From assembly GCF_012273655.1 (NCBI RefSeq), contig NZ_JAAWWP010000014.1:148614-212613 (forward strand): 64,000 nt of DNA. Direction: 5' to 3'. Below the pieces are notes generated by a model, which did no database searches, was not told where the DNA came from, and worked only from the letters and a program-made list of their open reading frames with translations. The position numbers and the translations under genes were made by a program. This DNA comes from Streptomyces physcomitrii (lineage in GTDB: Bacteria; Actinomycetota; Actinomycetes; Streptomycetales; Streptomycetaceae). Positions 1 to 7,962 of this stretch are shown one piece after another; positions within the stretch are counted from its first letter, which is position 1, and each line of letters starts with the position of its first letter.

Positions 1-1
1 G

Positions 2-571
2 CTCGCCGAGGCGCTCACCCCCTCCTTCGAGGAGCAGGCCGACTGGGGGCCCTGGCGGGAGGGGCACACCCGCGCCCTGGACGCGGCCCGGCGCGCGGGC
101 GACCGGCGGGCCGAGGCGCGTCTGCGCCGCTCGCTGGGCGACCTGGCCTGGCAGCGGCGGGAGCACACCGACGCCCGCGCGCACTACGCGGCCGCCCTCA
201 CGCTGGCGCGCGAGGTCCCGGACGCCGAGGAGACGGGCCGCTGTCTCGCCGGGCTCGCCGAACTCAGCCTGGACGCGGGCGGGTTCACCGAGGCGGACCG
301 GCTGCTCGACCTCGCGCTCGCGGCGAGCGGGGACGGCGGGCGCGGCCGGTACGAGGCGCGGCGGGTGGGCGCGCTGCTCGCCCTGGACCGCGGCCGGCCC
401 GAGGCGGCCGAGCGGCATTTCACGGAGTGCCTGCGGCTGGCCGCGGCGCTCGGCGAGCCCCGCCTGGAGGCCCACGCCCGGCGCTGCCTGGCCGGGGTGC
501 GGGACGCCCCCGGGGGCCCGGGCGGACTCGAACTGCGGCCCGGCGTCTGGCGGTTGCGCTCGGCCCACTGA
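2..571 (+). CDS. C-terminal part of a TPR-repeat protein, probably an AfsR/SARP- or LuxR-type regulator
   Basis: The frame is open from the left window edge to TGA at 569-571, so the 5' end lies outside. The visible ~189 residues are Ala/Arg/Leu-rich helical repeats. Spaced patterns such as A-R-L-R-R-S-L-G-D-L and A-G-L-A-E-L-S-L-D-A look like tetratricopeptide repeats. Such repeats form the C-terminal protein-interaction half of many actinomycete pathway regulators (AfsR/SARP, LAL) and of other TPR proteins. No DNA-binding or ATPase segment is visible here, so the regulator label is inference from family habit and from the neighbouring antibiotic cluster. The internal ATG at 365 is not a credible start because the repeat pattern continues upstream of it. 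Confidence 0.6.
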   Translation, partial: LAEALTPSFEEQADWGPWREGHTRALDAARRAGDRRAEARLRRSLGDLAWQRREHTDARAHYAAALTLAREVPDAEETGRCLAGLAELSLDAGGFTEADRLLDLALAASGDGGRGRYEARRVGALLALDRGRPEAAERHFTECLRLAAALGEPRLEAHARRCLAGVRDAPGGPGGLELRPGVWRLRSAH

Positions 572-747
572 ACCGGGGCCCGGGTGACCGCCCGGCGGCG
601 GGTTCCGGGGCGCGGCGGCAGTCACGGCCCCCGGCGAGCAAATACGCAGCGGGACCGCACGCGGACCATCCGTGTCCCGCCACCTCCTACGTGACCTGCG
701 TCATTGCACGGACGGACGAGGTGGGGCGAGCCTTGGAGGTCAGCCCT

Positions 748-996
748 GTGTTCCCGGTAGTGAAGGTGATCCCCGTGAGCGAGTTCGCGTTCGGCGTCGA
801 CCTGACGGAGGCCGAGATGCGGCGCCGTGCCGCGGTCGTCGAGGCGCTCGGCTCCGACTGGGACCCGGTGGCCGTACTGGAGGGCGAGCGCGCCGCCCAC
901 GACCTGCTCTACTCCGGTCTCGACGCGGAGCAGCAGAAGACCTACGAGCTGCTCGTGGCCGCGGGTGTCCTGGAGGACCGGCAGGCCCGGCCGTGA
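748..996 (+). CDS. small DUF6400-like protein of unknown function
   Basis: An 82-residue protein. The GTG at 748 is chosen because GGAGG at 735-739 sits 8 nt upstream. The open frame extends much further 5', but that part is low-complexity Arg/Pro sequence with no ribosome site. The core (LTEAEMRRRAAVVEALG, then DWDPVAVLEGE, then AHDLLYSGLD) matches my memory of a small Streptomyces family of unknown function (DUF6400). It is predicted helical and soluble, with no catalytic motif, signal peptide or membrane segment. Its stop codon shares one base with the start of the next gene, so the two are probably translationally coupled. A role in the polyether pathway is not supported by anything visible. 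Confidence 0.6.
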   Translation: MFPVVKVIPVSEFAFGVDLTEAEMRRRAAVVEALGSDWDPVAVLEGERAAHDLLYSGLDAEQQKTYELLVAAGVLEDRQARP

Positions 997-1217
997 TGCC
1001 GCTCGACCCGATGGCGGACATCGGGCGCCGCGCCTGGCTGCCCTGCCCGAACTGCGCTCACGGCGCGGACTGCGGTACCTGCGGCGCGGGCCGCAGCTGC
1101 ACCCGGCACTGGCAGTACCTGCTGAGCAACAAGGGCCCGCGGGTCTTCCTCCAGTGCCCCGACTGCACCCACCTCTGGGACACCGACCCGCGCGGCGACG
1201 GCACCCGGGGCCGATGA
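996..1217 (+). CDS. small Cys-rich zinc-ribbon-like protein
   Basis: A 73-residue protein whose ATG overlaps the TGA of the preceding gene (TGATG), indicating coupling. It carries CPNC, then C-x5-C-x2-C with further Cys/His, and a late CPDC pair followed by HLWD. This spacing fits a zinc ribbon or treble-clef metal site. There is no recognised enzyme domain. It could be a small nucleic-acid- or protein-binding accessory factor. I do not recognise a named family. With the preceding gene it forms a two-gene unit outside the obvious polyether genes. Confidence 0.55.
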   Translation: MPLDPMADIGRRAWLPCPNCAHGADCGTCGAGRSCTRHWQYLLSNKGPRVFLQCPDCTHLWDTDPRGDGTRGR

Positions 1218-1579
1218 GCCGCTGAGCCGCCGACGCCGGAGAGCCGCGGGGGGCTCCCCGCTCACCGGTGTCCGCCGTACGGAAGTGTGACGCAGGCCGC
1301 ACTTTAGCGGGCCATGGCTTCATCGGTGCCATGTCCGCCCGGGGCGGGCCGGACGGCCGGGGCGCGGCCCGCGCGAGCAAGCGCGGCCTCCCCGCGGCCG
1401 TCGGGCCCCGGATCCGAGGGGACCGGACTCGCGAGCACCGCCGTGACAGGGGTGCGCGCGGGCCGGCGCGCAGGCCACCGGAGCCGGGCGCGCGGCCCCG
1501 GAGCGGGTCGCGGTCCACCGCGGTGCCGGGGCGGACCCGGCAGGTTCCGACCCCGATCCGCACAAGGGAGCGCCCGCAC
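1218..1579. other. 362-bp gene-free stretch upstream of the DUF5988-like gene
   Basis: Very GC-rich with no convincing coding frame; frames open here are Arg/Pro/Gly-rich shadow sequence without ribosome sites. It presumably carries the promoter of the gene at 1580. One AGGGGT (1448-1453), the complement of the ACCCCT element seen at other cluster promoters, is present. It is a single copy and may be chance. No strong hairpin terminator was seen. Confidence 0.45.
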
Positions 1580-1804
1580 ATGACGCAGACCGAGCAGCAG
1601 ACCAATGTGATCCTCCGCGGTGGCCCGGCCGAGAACTACCCGCTGCACGAGCGGGAGCACTTCGTGGCCGACCCCGGCAGCAGGTTCAAGCTCCTGCGCG
1701 GCAACCGCTACGACCACTTCGAGGCGAGCGGCGAGACCGTGCGGCAGGGCGGCCGTGAACTCCTCGTCCTGGACTGGAGCGCCACCACGTACGTCGCCGA
1801 GTGA
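1580..1804 (+). CDS. small DUF5988-like protein
   Basis: A 74-residue protein. The ATG is preceded by AAGGGAG about 10 nt upstream, so it is preferred over the far-upstream start of the same frame. Features: NVILRGGP near the N-terminus, FKLLRGNRYDHFE in the middle, and a C-terminal LLVLDWSATTYVAE. This pattern is what I remember of DUF5988, a small actinomycete family often found beside PKS/NRPS genes and of unknown biochemical role. It converges with the condensation-PCP gene, the two stops being about 50 bp apart. Function unknown. A partnership with the neighbouring NRPS-like protein is only a guess from position. Confidence 0.6.
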   Translation: MTQTEQQTNVILRGGPAENYPLHEREHFVADPGSRFKLLRGNRYDHFEASGETVRQGGRELLVLDWSATTYVAE

Positions 1805-1841
1805 GCGGGCGGCGCCGCGGTCCGCCCGCGGCGCCCCCGAC

Positions 1842-1881
1842 GTGCGGGGAGGGACCTCAGGCGCGGGGGCCCTCCCCGCAC
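1842..1881. terminator. hairpin between convergent genes
   Basis: Perfect 12-bp arms GTGCGGGGAGGG (1842-1853) and CCCTCCCCGCAC (1870-1881) with a 16-nt loop. The stop codon of the minus-strand condensation-PCP gene lies in the loop, and the plus-strand DUF5988-like gene ends just before it. It probably terminates in both directions. Confidence 0.5.
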
Positions 1882-3647
1882 GGCTGCCGTCCGGGCGGCT
1901 CCTCGCCCCGCTCGTCGTCGTCGGCGTCCTGCTCGGCGCGGGTGAAGGCCTCGGCGAGACCGGTGGCGGTCGGGGCGTCGAAGAGGGCGCAGACGCCCAG
2001 TTCGATGCCGAGCCGGGCGCGGACCCGGCTGAGGACGCGCATGCCGAGCAGGGAGTCCCCGCCCAGCTCGAAGAAGTCGTCCTCGGGTGCCACCTCCGCC
2101 ACGGCGAGCACCTCGGCGAGGATCCGGCACAGGCTCGACTCCAGCGGGGTCGCCGGGGGTCTGGCCCGGGCCGCCGCCGCGGCGCGGAGATCCTCGCCGG
2201 GCCCCTCCCCCGGCGCCGCGGCGACCTCCTCCCTGCGGTGGCCGAGGCGCTCGCGTCGGCTGCGGCGCATCCGTGAACCGGGCCCCTCCGCCTCGGCGGC
2301 GGCGACGGGACCGCGCTGCTCGGGGCCGAGGAGCTCCTCGGTGCCGGGAGGCGGGAGCGGCTCGCGTACGACGGTGCGCAGCAGGGTGTGCAGCTCGCCC
2401 GCGAGGGACTGGGCGGTCGGGTGGTCGAAGCGGTCGGCGGCGTAGGTGAGCACCGCGGTCATGCCCTGCGGGGTGCCGTCCCCGGCGCGGCGCTGGGTGA
2501 AGGCGAGGTCCAGTTCGGCCGGGGCGGTGCGGCGGGCGGGCTCCTCGCGGGTGAACTCCGGTTCACCGGCGGGCTCCTGGGCGCGTTCGGTGCGCAGCGA
2601 CAGCAGGACCTGGACGAGCGGGGCGCGGGCGGCGGCCGAGGCCGGGGCGATCTCCTCGGCGAGCAGGCCGAAGGGGACGTCGCCGTGGGCGTAGGCGAAC
2701 AGGACGCGTTCGCGGACCCGGGCGAGCAGTTCCCGGAAGGACGGCTTGTCGGCGGTGTCGGAGCGGATCACCAGGGTGTTGGTGAAGCAGCCGACGACCC
2801 CTTCGAGGACCTCGTCGGCGCGGCCGGTCACGGGTGAGCCGACCGGGATGTCCTCGCCCGCGCCGAGTTGGGTCAGCAGGGCGGCCAGGGCGGCGTGCAG
2901 CACCATGAAGAGGGTGGCCCTGCTGCCGCGCCCCAGGTCGAGGAGGTCCCGGTGCAGGGCGGCCCCGACCTTGAAGCGCACGCTGCCCGCCGGACTGTGC
3001 CACCGGGCGGGCCCCGGCCGGTCCGCGGGCAGGGCGAGCCGCTGCGGCAGCCCGGCGAGGGCCGCGCTCCACTCGCCGAGCTGCCGGCTGAGCAGGCTGT
3101 CCGGGTCGCGCAGATCGCCGAGGACCTCGCGCTGCCACAGCGCGAAGTCGGCGTACTGCACCGGCAGCGGCTTCCAGCACGGCGGTGCGCCGTCGCGGCG
3201 GGCCGCGTACGCCTCGCGGAGCCCGGTGAGCAGCAGGGAGAGGGAGTCCTCGTCGGCGGCGATGCGGTGCAGCACCACCAGGAGTACGTGGCTTCCGCCG
3301 GGGAGGCTGAACAGGCGGGCCCGCAGCGGGATGCCGGTCCGCAGGTCGAAGGGTTCGGCGCTCACCCGCCGCAGGTCCTCGGTCAGCCGCTCCTCGCCGC
3401 TCTCCTCGACCGGCAGCGGGAGCGAGGCCTCGGTGAGGATCTGCTGGTAGGGCACCCCGGCGCGTTCGGGGAAGACGGTGCGGAGGATCTCGTGCCGGGC
3501 GACGAGGTCGGTCAGCGCGAGGCGCAGGGCGCGCACGTCGAGCGGGCCCACGTGCCGCAGCACCAGCGGCAGATGGCAGGCCTCGTGGCCGGTGCCCAGC
3601 CGGTCGGCCGGCCACAGCCGGTTCTGGGCATGGGACAGCGGGATCAC
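1857..3647 (-). CDS. condensation domain-PCP didomain protein with an altered HHxxxDG motif
   Basis: A 596-residue protein. GTG at 3647 is chosen because GGAGGAGGAACC lies directly upstream. Residues 1-440 form an NRPS condensation fold: SHAQNRLW (C1), a RHEILRT motif (C2), YADFALWQRE (C4) and a late VGCFTNTLVIR (C5-like). Residues about 500-575 are a peptidyl carrier domain with FFELGGDSLLG; Ser532 is the phosphopantetheine site. The catalytic C3 motif, normally HHxxxDG, reads H127-R128-I-A-A-D132-E133: the second, catalytic His is Arg and the Gly is Glu. Classical peptide-bond formation is therefore doubtful. It may be a carrier or scaffold, an ester-forming variant, or decaying. No adenylation domain is present to load the PCP. 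A hairpin separates it from the thioesterase upstream. It holds the only stand-alone carrier domain in the window. Confidence 0.8.
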   Translation of the reverse strand: MIPLSHAQNRLWPADRLGTGHEACHLPLVLRHVGPLDVRALRLALTDLVARHEILRTVFPERAGVPYQQILTEASLPLPVEESGEERLTEDLRRVSAEPFDLRTGIPLRARLFSLPGGSHVLLVVLHRIAADEDSLSLLLTGLREAYAARRDGAPPCWKPLPVQYADFALWQREVLGDLRDPDSLLSRQLGEWSAALAGLPQRLALPADRPGPARWHSPAGSVRFKVGAALHRDLLDLGRGSRATLFMVLHAALAALLTQLGAGEDIPVGSPVTGRADEVLEGVVGCFTNTLVIRSDTADKPSFRELLARVRERVLFAYAHGDVPFGLLAEEIAPASAAARAPLVQVLLSLRTERAQEPAGEPEFTREEPARRTAPAELDLAFTQRRAGDGTPQGMTAVLTYAADRFDHPTAQSLAGELHTLLRTVVREPLPPPGTEELLGPEQRGPVAAAEAEGPGSRMRRSRRERLGHRREEVAAAPGEGPGEDLRAAAAARARPPATPLESSLCRILAEVLAVAEVAPEDDFFELGGDSLLGMRVLSRVRARLGIELGVCALFDAPTATGLAEAFTRAEQDADDDERGEEPPGRQPCGEGPRA

Positions 3648-3710
3648 GGTTCCTCCTCCGGGCCGGCGGCTTGCGCCCACGCGGCCCGCTGCGGCTCGCG
3701 CGTTCCGGCG

Positions 3711-3761
3711 GCTGAGCGGCGGCCGGGCGGGGGCATGCCTCGCCGCGGCTCGCCGCTCAGC
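3711..3761. terminator. hairpin downstream of the first thioesterase gene
   Basis: 11-bp arms GCTGAGCGGCG (3711-3721) and CGCCGCTCAGC (3751-3761) with a 29-nt loop, in the 147-bp gap between the thioesterase stop and the condensation-PCP start. It could end thioesterase transcription or be a processing site. The long loop makes it a weak candidate. Confidence 0.35.
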
Positions 3762-3794
3762 GGGTGGGGTCCGGTGGCGCGGCGTACGGGCTGG

Positions 3795-4556
3795 TCAGTG
3801 GGTGAGTCCGGCCGTCGCGGTCCGCAGCGCCGCGGCGACGTAGGACCGCACGCGGTCCAGGTGGTCCTGGAAGGCGAAGTGGCCGCCGGAGAGCACCATC
3901 AATTCGCAGGGTCCGGTGGTGACCTCGCTCCATTCGGAGAGCGCCTCGACGGGGACGTACGGGTCGGCGTCGCCGCCGATCGCGGTCACCGGACAGGACA
4001 GCGGGGCGCCGCCGCGCTCCCGGTAGACGTCGCAGAGTTCGAAGTCGGCACGGAGCAACGGCGAGAGGTGGTCGAGGAGTTCGGGGTTCTGGAAGACGGC
4101 CGCGGGGGTCCCGCCGGTGGTGCGCAGCCACTCCCGGAACTCGTTCTCGGGCAGCGTGTGCAGGGCGCGGCCGGTGGTGCGGTGCCGCCGTCCGGGGATG
4201 CCGCTGCCGGACTGGAAGAGGCGGACCGGCGCGGGGTAGCCCTCGGCGGCGAGGCGCCGGGTGAGTTCCAGGCTGAGCAGGGCGCCCATGCTGTGGCCGA
4301 AGAGGGCGTAGGGGCGGTCCAGGAGCGGGGTGAGGCGGTCCAGGAGGAAGTCGACCAGGTCGTCGACCCGGCGCAGCAGCTTCTCGTCCGACTCGATGCC
4401 GCGGCCCGGGAGTTCGAGGGGCCGCACGTCCACGTCCGGCGCGAACTCCCGCTGCCAGGCCCGCTGGTAGAAGACGGCGCTGCCTCCGGCCCACGGAAGG
4501 CAGAACAGCCGCACGGGTGCGTCCGGCGCCTGAACGTCCCAGGGGTGACGGACCAT
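3795..4556 (-). CDS. discrete alpha/beta-hydrolase thioesterase (type II family)
   Basis: A 253-residue thioesterase of the type found beside PKS/NRPS genes. The N-terminal LFCLPWAGGSA is typical of type II thioesterases. GHSMG (Ser89) is the nucleophile elbow, GGDADPYVP (about 197-205) supplies the acidic loop, and GGHFAF (His226) the catalytic His, so the triad looks intact. Members hydrolyse stalled or wrong acyl groups from carrier domains; in polyether pathways a discrete enzyme of this fold also releases the finished chain. The ATG has GGGAGAG upstream. It lies between the regulator gene and the condensation-PCP gene. It is one of two such enzymes in the window (the other is at 16090), corresponding to the salGI/salGII (slnDI/DII) pair. 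I cannot say which is which. Confidence 0.88.
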   Translation of the reverse strand: MVRHPWDVQAPDAPVRLFCLPWAGGSAVFYQRAWQREFAPDVDVRPLELPGRGIESDEKLLRRVDDLVDFLLDRLTPLLDRPYALFGHSMGALLSLELTRRLAAEGYPAPVRLFQSGSGIPGRRHRTTGRALHTLPENEFREWLRTTGGTPAAVFQNPELLDHLSPLLRADFELCDVYRERGGAPLSCPVTAIGGDADPYVPVEALSEWSEVTTGPCELMVLSGGHFAFQDHLDRVRSYVAAALRTATAGLTH

Positions 4557-4640
4557 CAGCTCTCTCCCAGCTCACTCTTCGGCTTGACCCCTCGACGCTA
4601 CGGACGGGCAGACGGGCTCCACACCCCTGAGTAACCCCCT
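4557..4640 (-). promoter_or_regulatory. thioesterase upstream region with ACCCCT-type repeats
   Basis: Upstream of the thioesterase start are ACCCCTC (4587-4593), ACCCCTG (4623-4629) and an AACCCCC (4633-4639). The latter two sit inside an imperfect CTGAG...CTCAG inverted repeat. The same ACCCCT core recurs at the epoxidase/hydrolase and exporter/P450 divergent promoters. Inferred to be a regulator-binding site; no -10/-35 pair is assigned. Confidence 0.4.
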
Positions 4641-4696
4641 CAGAGCCCCAGTACGGACCCTGCTGACAAGGGGATTTGAGGGCACGCCGCCGAACG

Positions 4697-4730
4697 CCGT
4701 CGGACCCGGCGCTCGGGCCGGGTCCGACGG
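4697..4730. terminator. strong hairpin downstream of the regulator gene
   Basis: Perfect 14-bp arms CCGTCGGACCCGGC (4697-4710) and GCCGGGTCCGACGG (4717-4730) with a 6-nt loop GCTCGG. It lies about 55 bp past the stop of the minus-strand regulator, in the gap before the thioesterase gene. There is no U-run, as usual in Streptomyces. Confidence 0.65.
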
Positions 4731-4783
4731 TGCCGCACATGGGCTGACGTACGGTCATATTCCGTACGCAGCAGTCGAGTCGA

Positions 4784-7507
4784 CTAGCCCGCGTGCTCCA
4801 GGGTCTCGAAGTGCAGGTCCATCGGCAGTTCCTGGCGGCGGGTGATGTTGAGCTTGCGGTAGACGCGGGTCAGGTGCTGTTCGACGGTGCTCACGGTGAT
4901 GTAGAGCTTCGCCGAGATCTCCCGGTTGGTGTAGCCGTAGGCGGCCAGCGAGACCACCCGCTTCTCCGACTCGCTGAGCTGGTCGGTGTCGCTCGCACCG
5001 GCCTCGACGGGCTCCTTCTCGGGGGTGTTCGGCTTGCGGTCCTGACCGCCCTGACCGGGGAGTATCTGCTCGGCGAGCGGGACGGCCCCGCACTGTGCGG
5101 CCAGGTGCCAGGCGCGGCGGGTGACCATGGCGGCCCGGGTCCCCTCCCCCATCATCTGCAGGGAGCGGCCCAAGTCGGCGAGGGCGCGGGCGAGTTCGAA
5201 GCGGTCGCCGGAGCGGCGGAGTTCGTCGACCGCGCGGGTGAGCAGCTTGGGGCGCTGGCGCAGCGGGGTGGTGGCCGCCCTCAGCCGCAGGGTGACCCCG
5301 CGCAGCCGGGGGCCGCGGGCGTCCGGGGTGGCGAGCTGTTCGAGGACGAAGCGCTCGGCCTGCCGGTGCTCCCCGAGGGCGAGCAGCGCCTCGGCGGCGT
5401 CGGTGCGCCAGGGCAGCTGCTGCGGCCGGTCCAGGCCCCAGCGGCGGGCCAGCCTGCCCGCGTCGAGGAACTCGCCGAGCGCGGCCTTGTGGCGGTGCGT
5501 GGCCAGGTAGTAGTGGCCGCGGGCGCGCAGGAAGTTGAGGGAGTAGACGCTGGTGAAGAGCTCCTCGGGCACGGAGGTCTGGAGCTGGCGGGCCACCGCG
5601 TCGTAGCTGCCCCGCGCGGTCTGCGCGAGCACCAGGGTGGCGAGCGGCCCGAACTGGAAGAGGCCGCCGCGGTCGGCGACCGCCTCCATCGCGGCCTCGG
5701 CCTGCTGCTCCGCGCCCGCGAGGTCGCCGAGGCGCAGCTGCGCCTCGGCCTGGAGGTAGCCGAAGACGGCGTTCCAGCCGGGGGCGGCGCTGCCCTCGGG
5801 GCGCAGCGTCCGGCACCAGGTCACCGCGCGGTCGGCGTGGTCGGTGTGCACCAGGGTGCGGACCGCCTGGACCATCGGGTCGAAGGTGCTCTGGGCCAGC
5901 GGGGTGCCCTCGAGGAGCTTGTCGATGGCCTGTTCGTCTGCCTGGGTGCCCGGGTGGGTCCACAGCGAGGCCGAGGAGCGCAGCTCGGCGGAGACCGTGC
6001 GCACCGGCTCGGCGGGCTGCTCGGCGCCGCCCTCCCCGGCGGCCGGGGCGGGCGCGGGCTTGTCCTCGGCGGGCGGCAGCGCGAAGAGTCCGCGCAGCGG
6101 GTCCTCCCGGGTGCACTGGGCCCCGCCGCCGGAACCGGTGGCGCGGGCCAGGTACTCCAGCGCCTCGGCGGCCTCCTCGATCCGGCCCTGGGTGACCAGG
6201 AGCCGGGCGAGGTGCCCGGCGGCGGCCGCGCCGAGGCGTGCGGCGCGCAGCGCGGCGAGCGGGCCCTTCAGGTGCCCCTCGGCGGCTGCCGGGTCGAAGC
6301 GCCAGGTGACGGCGGCGAGCCGCAGGTCGAGGTCCCAGTCGGTGCTCTCGTCCGCGCAGCCGCTGCGGGCCAGTTCCAGGCAGGCCACCGCGTGCCGGGA
6401 GTCGTCGCCGGTGACCAGGGACTGCCGGGCGGCCTCGTGCAGCACCCGCACAGCCCGGGGGCCTTCGGCCGTCCCGGCGGCGAGCAGGTGCCGGGCGACG
6501 GAGGCGGCCCGTACCCCGGCCTCGTCGAGGATGTGCGCGGCGCGGCCGTGCAGGGCGGTGCGTTCGGCCGCGGGCAGGTCGTCCAGGACGGCGGCGGCCA
6601 CGGCCGGGTGACTCAGGCGGCAGTCGCGGGTCAGGCCCGCGCTCTCCAGGGCGGTCAGGCCCTGCCGGGCGCGGCTGGGGGTGGTGCCGGCCAGCCGGGC
6701 CGCCAGCTCCGGGGTGGCGTGCTCGCCGAGGACCGCGACGGCGCGGGCCAGTTCGCGTACTCCGGAGCCGCTGCGGTGCAGGCAGGTGAGCAGCGCCTTG
6801 GTGAAGGGGCCCCCGGCCTCGGGCGCGGGCCACTCGTCCGACTCCCGCTGCGGCAGGGGCTGTTCGGCGAGCAGGGCGCGCAGCAGCAGCGGATTGCCGC
6901 CGCTGAGGGCGTGCAGCCGCTCCGCGGGCGGCGCGGCCACCGGGGCACCGGCGTGTTCGGTGAGGAGCGCGGCGGTTCCGGCGGGGCTCAGATGGGTGAG
7001 CGGGATCCGTACGAAGCCGGGGTGGCGCAGCAGTTCGGTGCCGAGGACCGGGCTGTCGGTGCGCTCGTGCAGGGGGCCGGTGAGGATCAGCAGGATCCGC
7101 TGGCGGCGCACCACGCGGGCGAGGTGGAGGAGGTAGCCGAGGGAGGGCCCGTCGGCGTGCGGGAAGTCGTCGACGCACAGGACCACCGGTGCGTCCTCGG
7201 CCGCCTCGGCGAGGGTCTCGGCGAACTCCTGGTGGGTCGGGATGCTCCGCTGCTGTCCGTCGCGCGGGGCCAGCGGGGCGAGCAGCCGCCGCAGCAGTCC
7301 GTGCGGGAGTGCCTCACCCTCGGCGCCGCCGCCGTACAGGACGCGGGCCCCGCGCTCCTGGGCGAGGTCGGCGCACTCCTTGAGGAACTCGGTGCGGCCG
7401 CAGCCGACCGCCCCCTCCAGAAGGACGATTCCGGCCGTCCCGGAAAAAGTTGAGTCGAGCGCCTTTTCGACGCGTGTGAATTCCTTGTCACGGTCGTAAA
7501 GAGTCAC
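4784..7507 (-). CDS. slnR: LAL-family LuxR transcriptional activator (SlnR-like pathway regulator)
   Basis: A 907-residue protein. GTG at 7507 follows GGGGGAGG. The N-terminal AAA/STAND ATPase has a Walker A-like GAVGCGRT (residues 32-39; the usual Lys is Arg38) and a Walker B VVLCVDD (about 105-111). The middle ~550 residues are Ala/Leu-rich helical repeats of TPR/MalT type. The C-terminus (about 840-900) is a LuxR helix-turn-helix: LSESEKRVVSLAAYGYTNRE, then STVEQHLTRVYRKL. LAL proteins activate antibiotic clusters. Position and cluster identity point to the salinomycin activator called SlnR in the literature I remember. It is monocistronic, with a long upstream region and a strong downstream hairpin. 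No TTA codon was noticed. The Walker Lys-to-Arg change may weaken ATP hydrolysis. Confidence 0.85.
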   Translation of the reverse strand: MTLYDRDKEFTRVEKALDSTFSGTAGIVLLEGAVGCGRTEFLKECADLAQERGARVLYGGGAEGEALPHGLLRRLLAPLAPRDGQQRSIPTHQEFAETLAEAAEDAPVVLCVDDFPHADGPSLGYLLHLARVVRRQRILLILTGPLHERTDSPVLGTELLRHPGFVRIPLTHLSPAGTAALLTEHAGAPVAAPPAERLHALSGGNPLLLRALLAEQPLPQRESDEWPAPEAGGPFTKALLTCLHRSGSGVRELARAVAVLGEHATPELAARLAGTTPSRARQGLTALESAGLTRDCRLSHPAVAAAVLDDLPAAERTALHGRAAHILDEAGVRAASVARHLLAAGTAEGPRAVRVLHEAARQSLVTGDDSRHAVACLELARSGCADESTDWDLDLRLAAVTWRFDPAAAEGHLKGPLAALRAARLGAAAAGHLARLLVTQGRIEEAAEALEYLARATGSGGGAQCTREDPLRGLFALPPAEDKPAPAPAAGEGGAEQPAEPVRTVSAELRSSASLWTHPGTQADEQAIDKLLEGTPLAQSTFDPMVQAVRTLVHTDHADRAVTWCRTLRPEGSAAPGWNAVFGYLQAEAQLRLGDLAGAEQQAEAAMEAVADRGGLFQFGPLATLVLAQTARGSYDAVARQLQTSVPEELFTSVYSLNFLRARGHYYLATHRHKAALGEFLDAGRLARRWGLDRPQQLPWRTDAAEALLALGEHRQAERFVLEQLATPDARGPRLRGVTLRLRAATTPLRQRPKLLTRAVDELRRSGDRFELARALADLGRSLQMMGEGTRAAMVTRRAWHLAAQCGAVPLAEQILPGQGGQDRKPNTPEKEPVEAGASDTDQLSESEKRVVSLAAYGYTNREISAKLYITVSTVEQHLTRVYRKLNITRRQELPMDLHFETLEHAG

Positions 7508-7962
7508 GGACCGCCTCCCCCGAAGCCAAAGTTTTCCTACCGGTCAGCCGCGCTCTCATCCTACGAACCGGTGAAGGGGCCCCCGGTGGCCACAAGTTGC
7601 GGGACATCTTCTGACGCCGGGCACACAGAGTTCCCACACAGCGGGCATTCCGGGGCCGGGGCCTCGTGATAGTGGCCTGATAATTCTGGTTACGCCTGGC
7701 CGAAAAACCGGGGACGGTACACCCGTTGGGCCAGGTAGCGGCACCGCGGCGGCATGAGCGGCCACCGAGGACGACCTGAACGCGAGGTTCCATTCGCGGG
7801 TACGGCGTGTGCACCGGGCGCCGGGGGAGGGTCCCGGCCGGATGTCCGACGGCCGGGATAGTGACGAGGCACACATCACCGCTGACTTCTTACTGCCAGC
7901 CCCGGCGCGCCGCCTGGCAGTAAGTCCCGCCGACACATACCCCGTTGGCGCCCCGCACACAC
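7508..7962 (-). promoter_or_regulatory. long upstream region of the regulator gene
   Basis: There is no credible gene on either strand between the regulator start and the epoxidase terminator. The stretch near 7660-7700 is unusually AT-rich for this DNA and could hold the regulator promoter (minus strand). It also contains an inverted repeat at 7890-7923, listed separately, and a looser CCTGGCC/GGCCAGG pair around 7697-7737. No ACCCCT pair was found, so autoregulation through that element is not suggested. Confidence 0.4.
7890..7923. repeat. operator-like inverted repeat TTACTGCCAG-N14-CTGGCAGTAA
   Basis: Perfect 10-bp arms at 7890-7899 and 7914-7923 separated by 14 nt. The arm centres are 24 bp apart, about two helical turns. 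AT-containing outer ends in such GC-rich intergenic DNA make it look more like a protein-binding site than a terminator. It lies about 385 bp upstream of the regulator start. Confidence 0.45.

Noticed and set aside
427..747. Upstream extension of the DUF6400-like frame
   Set aside because: It overlaps the TPR gene in another frame, is low-complexity, and has no ribosome site; GGAGG fixes the start at 748.
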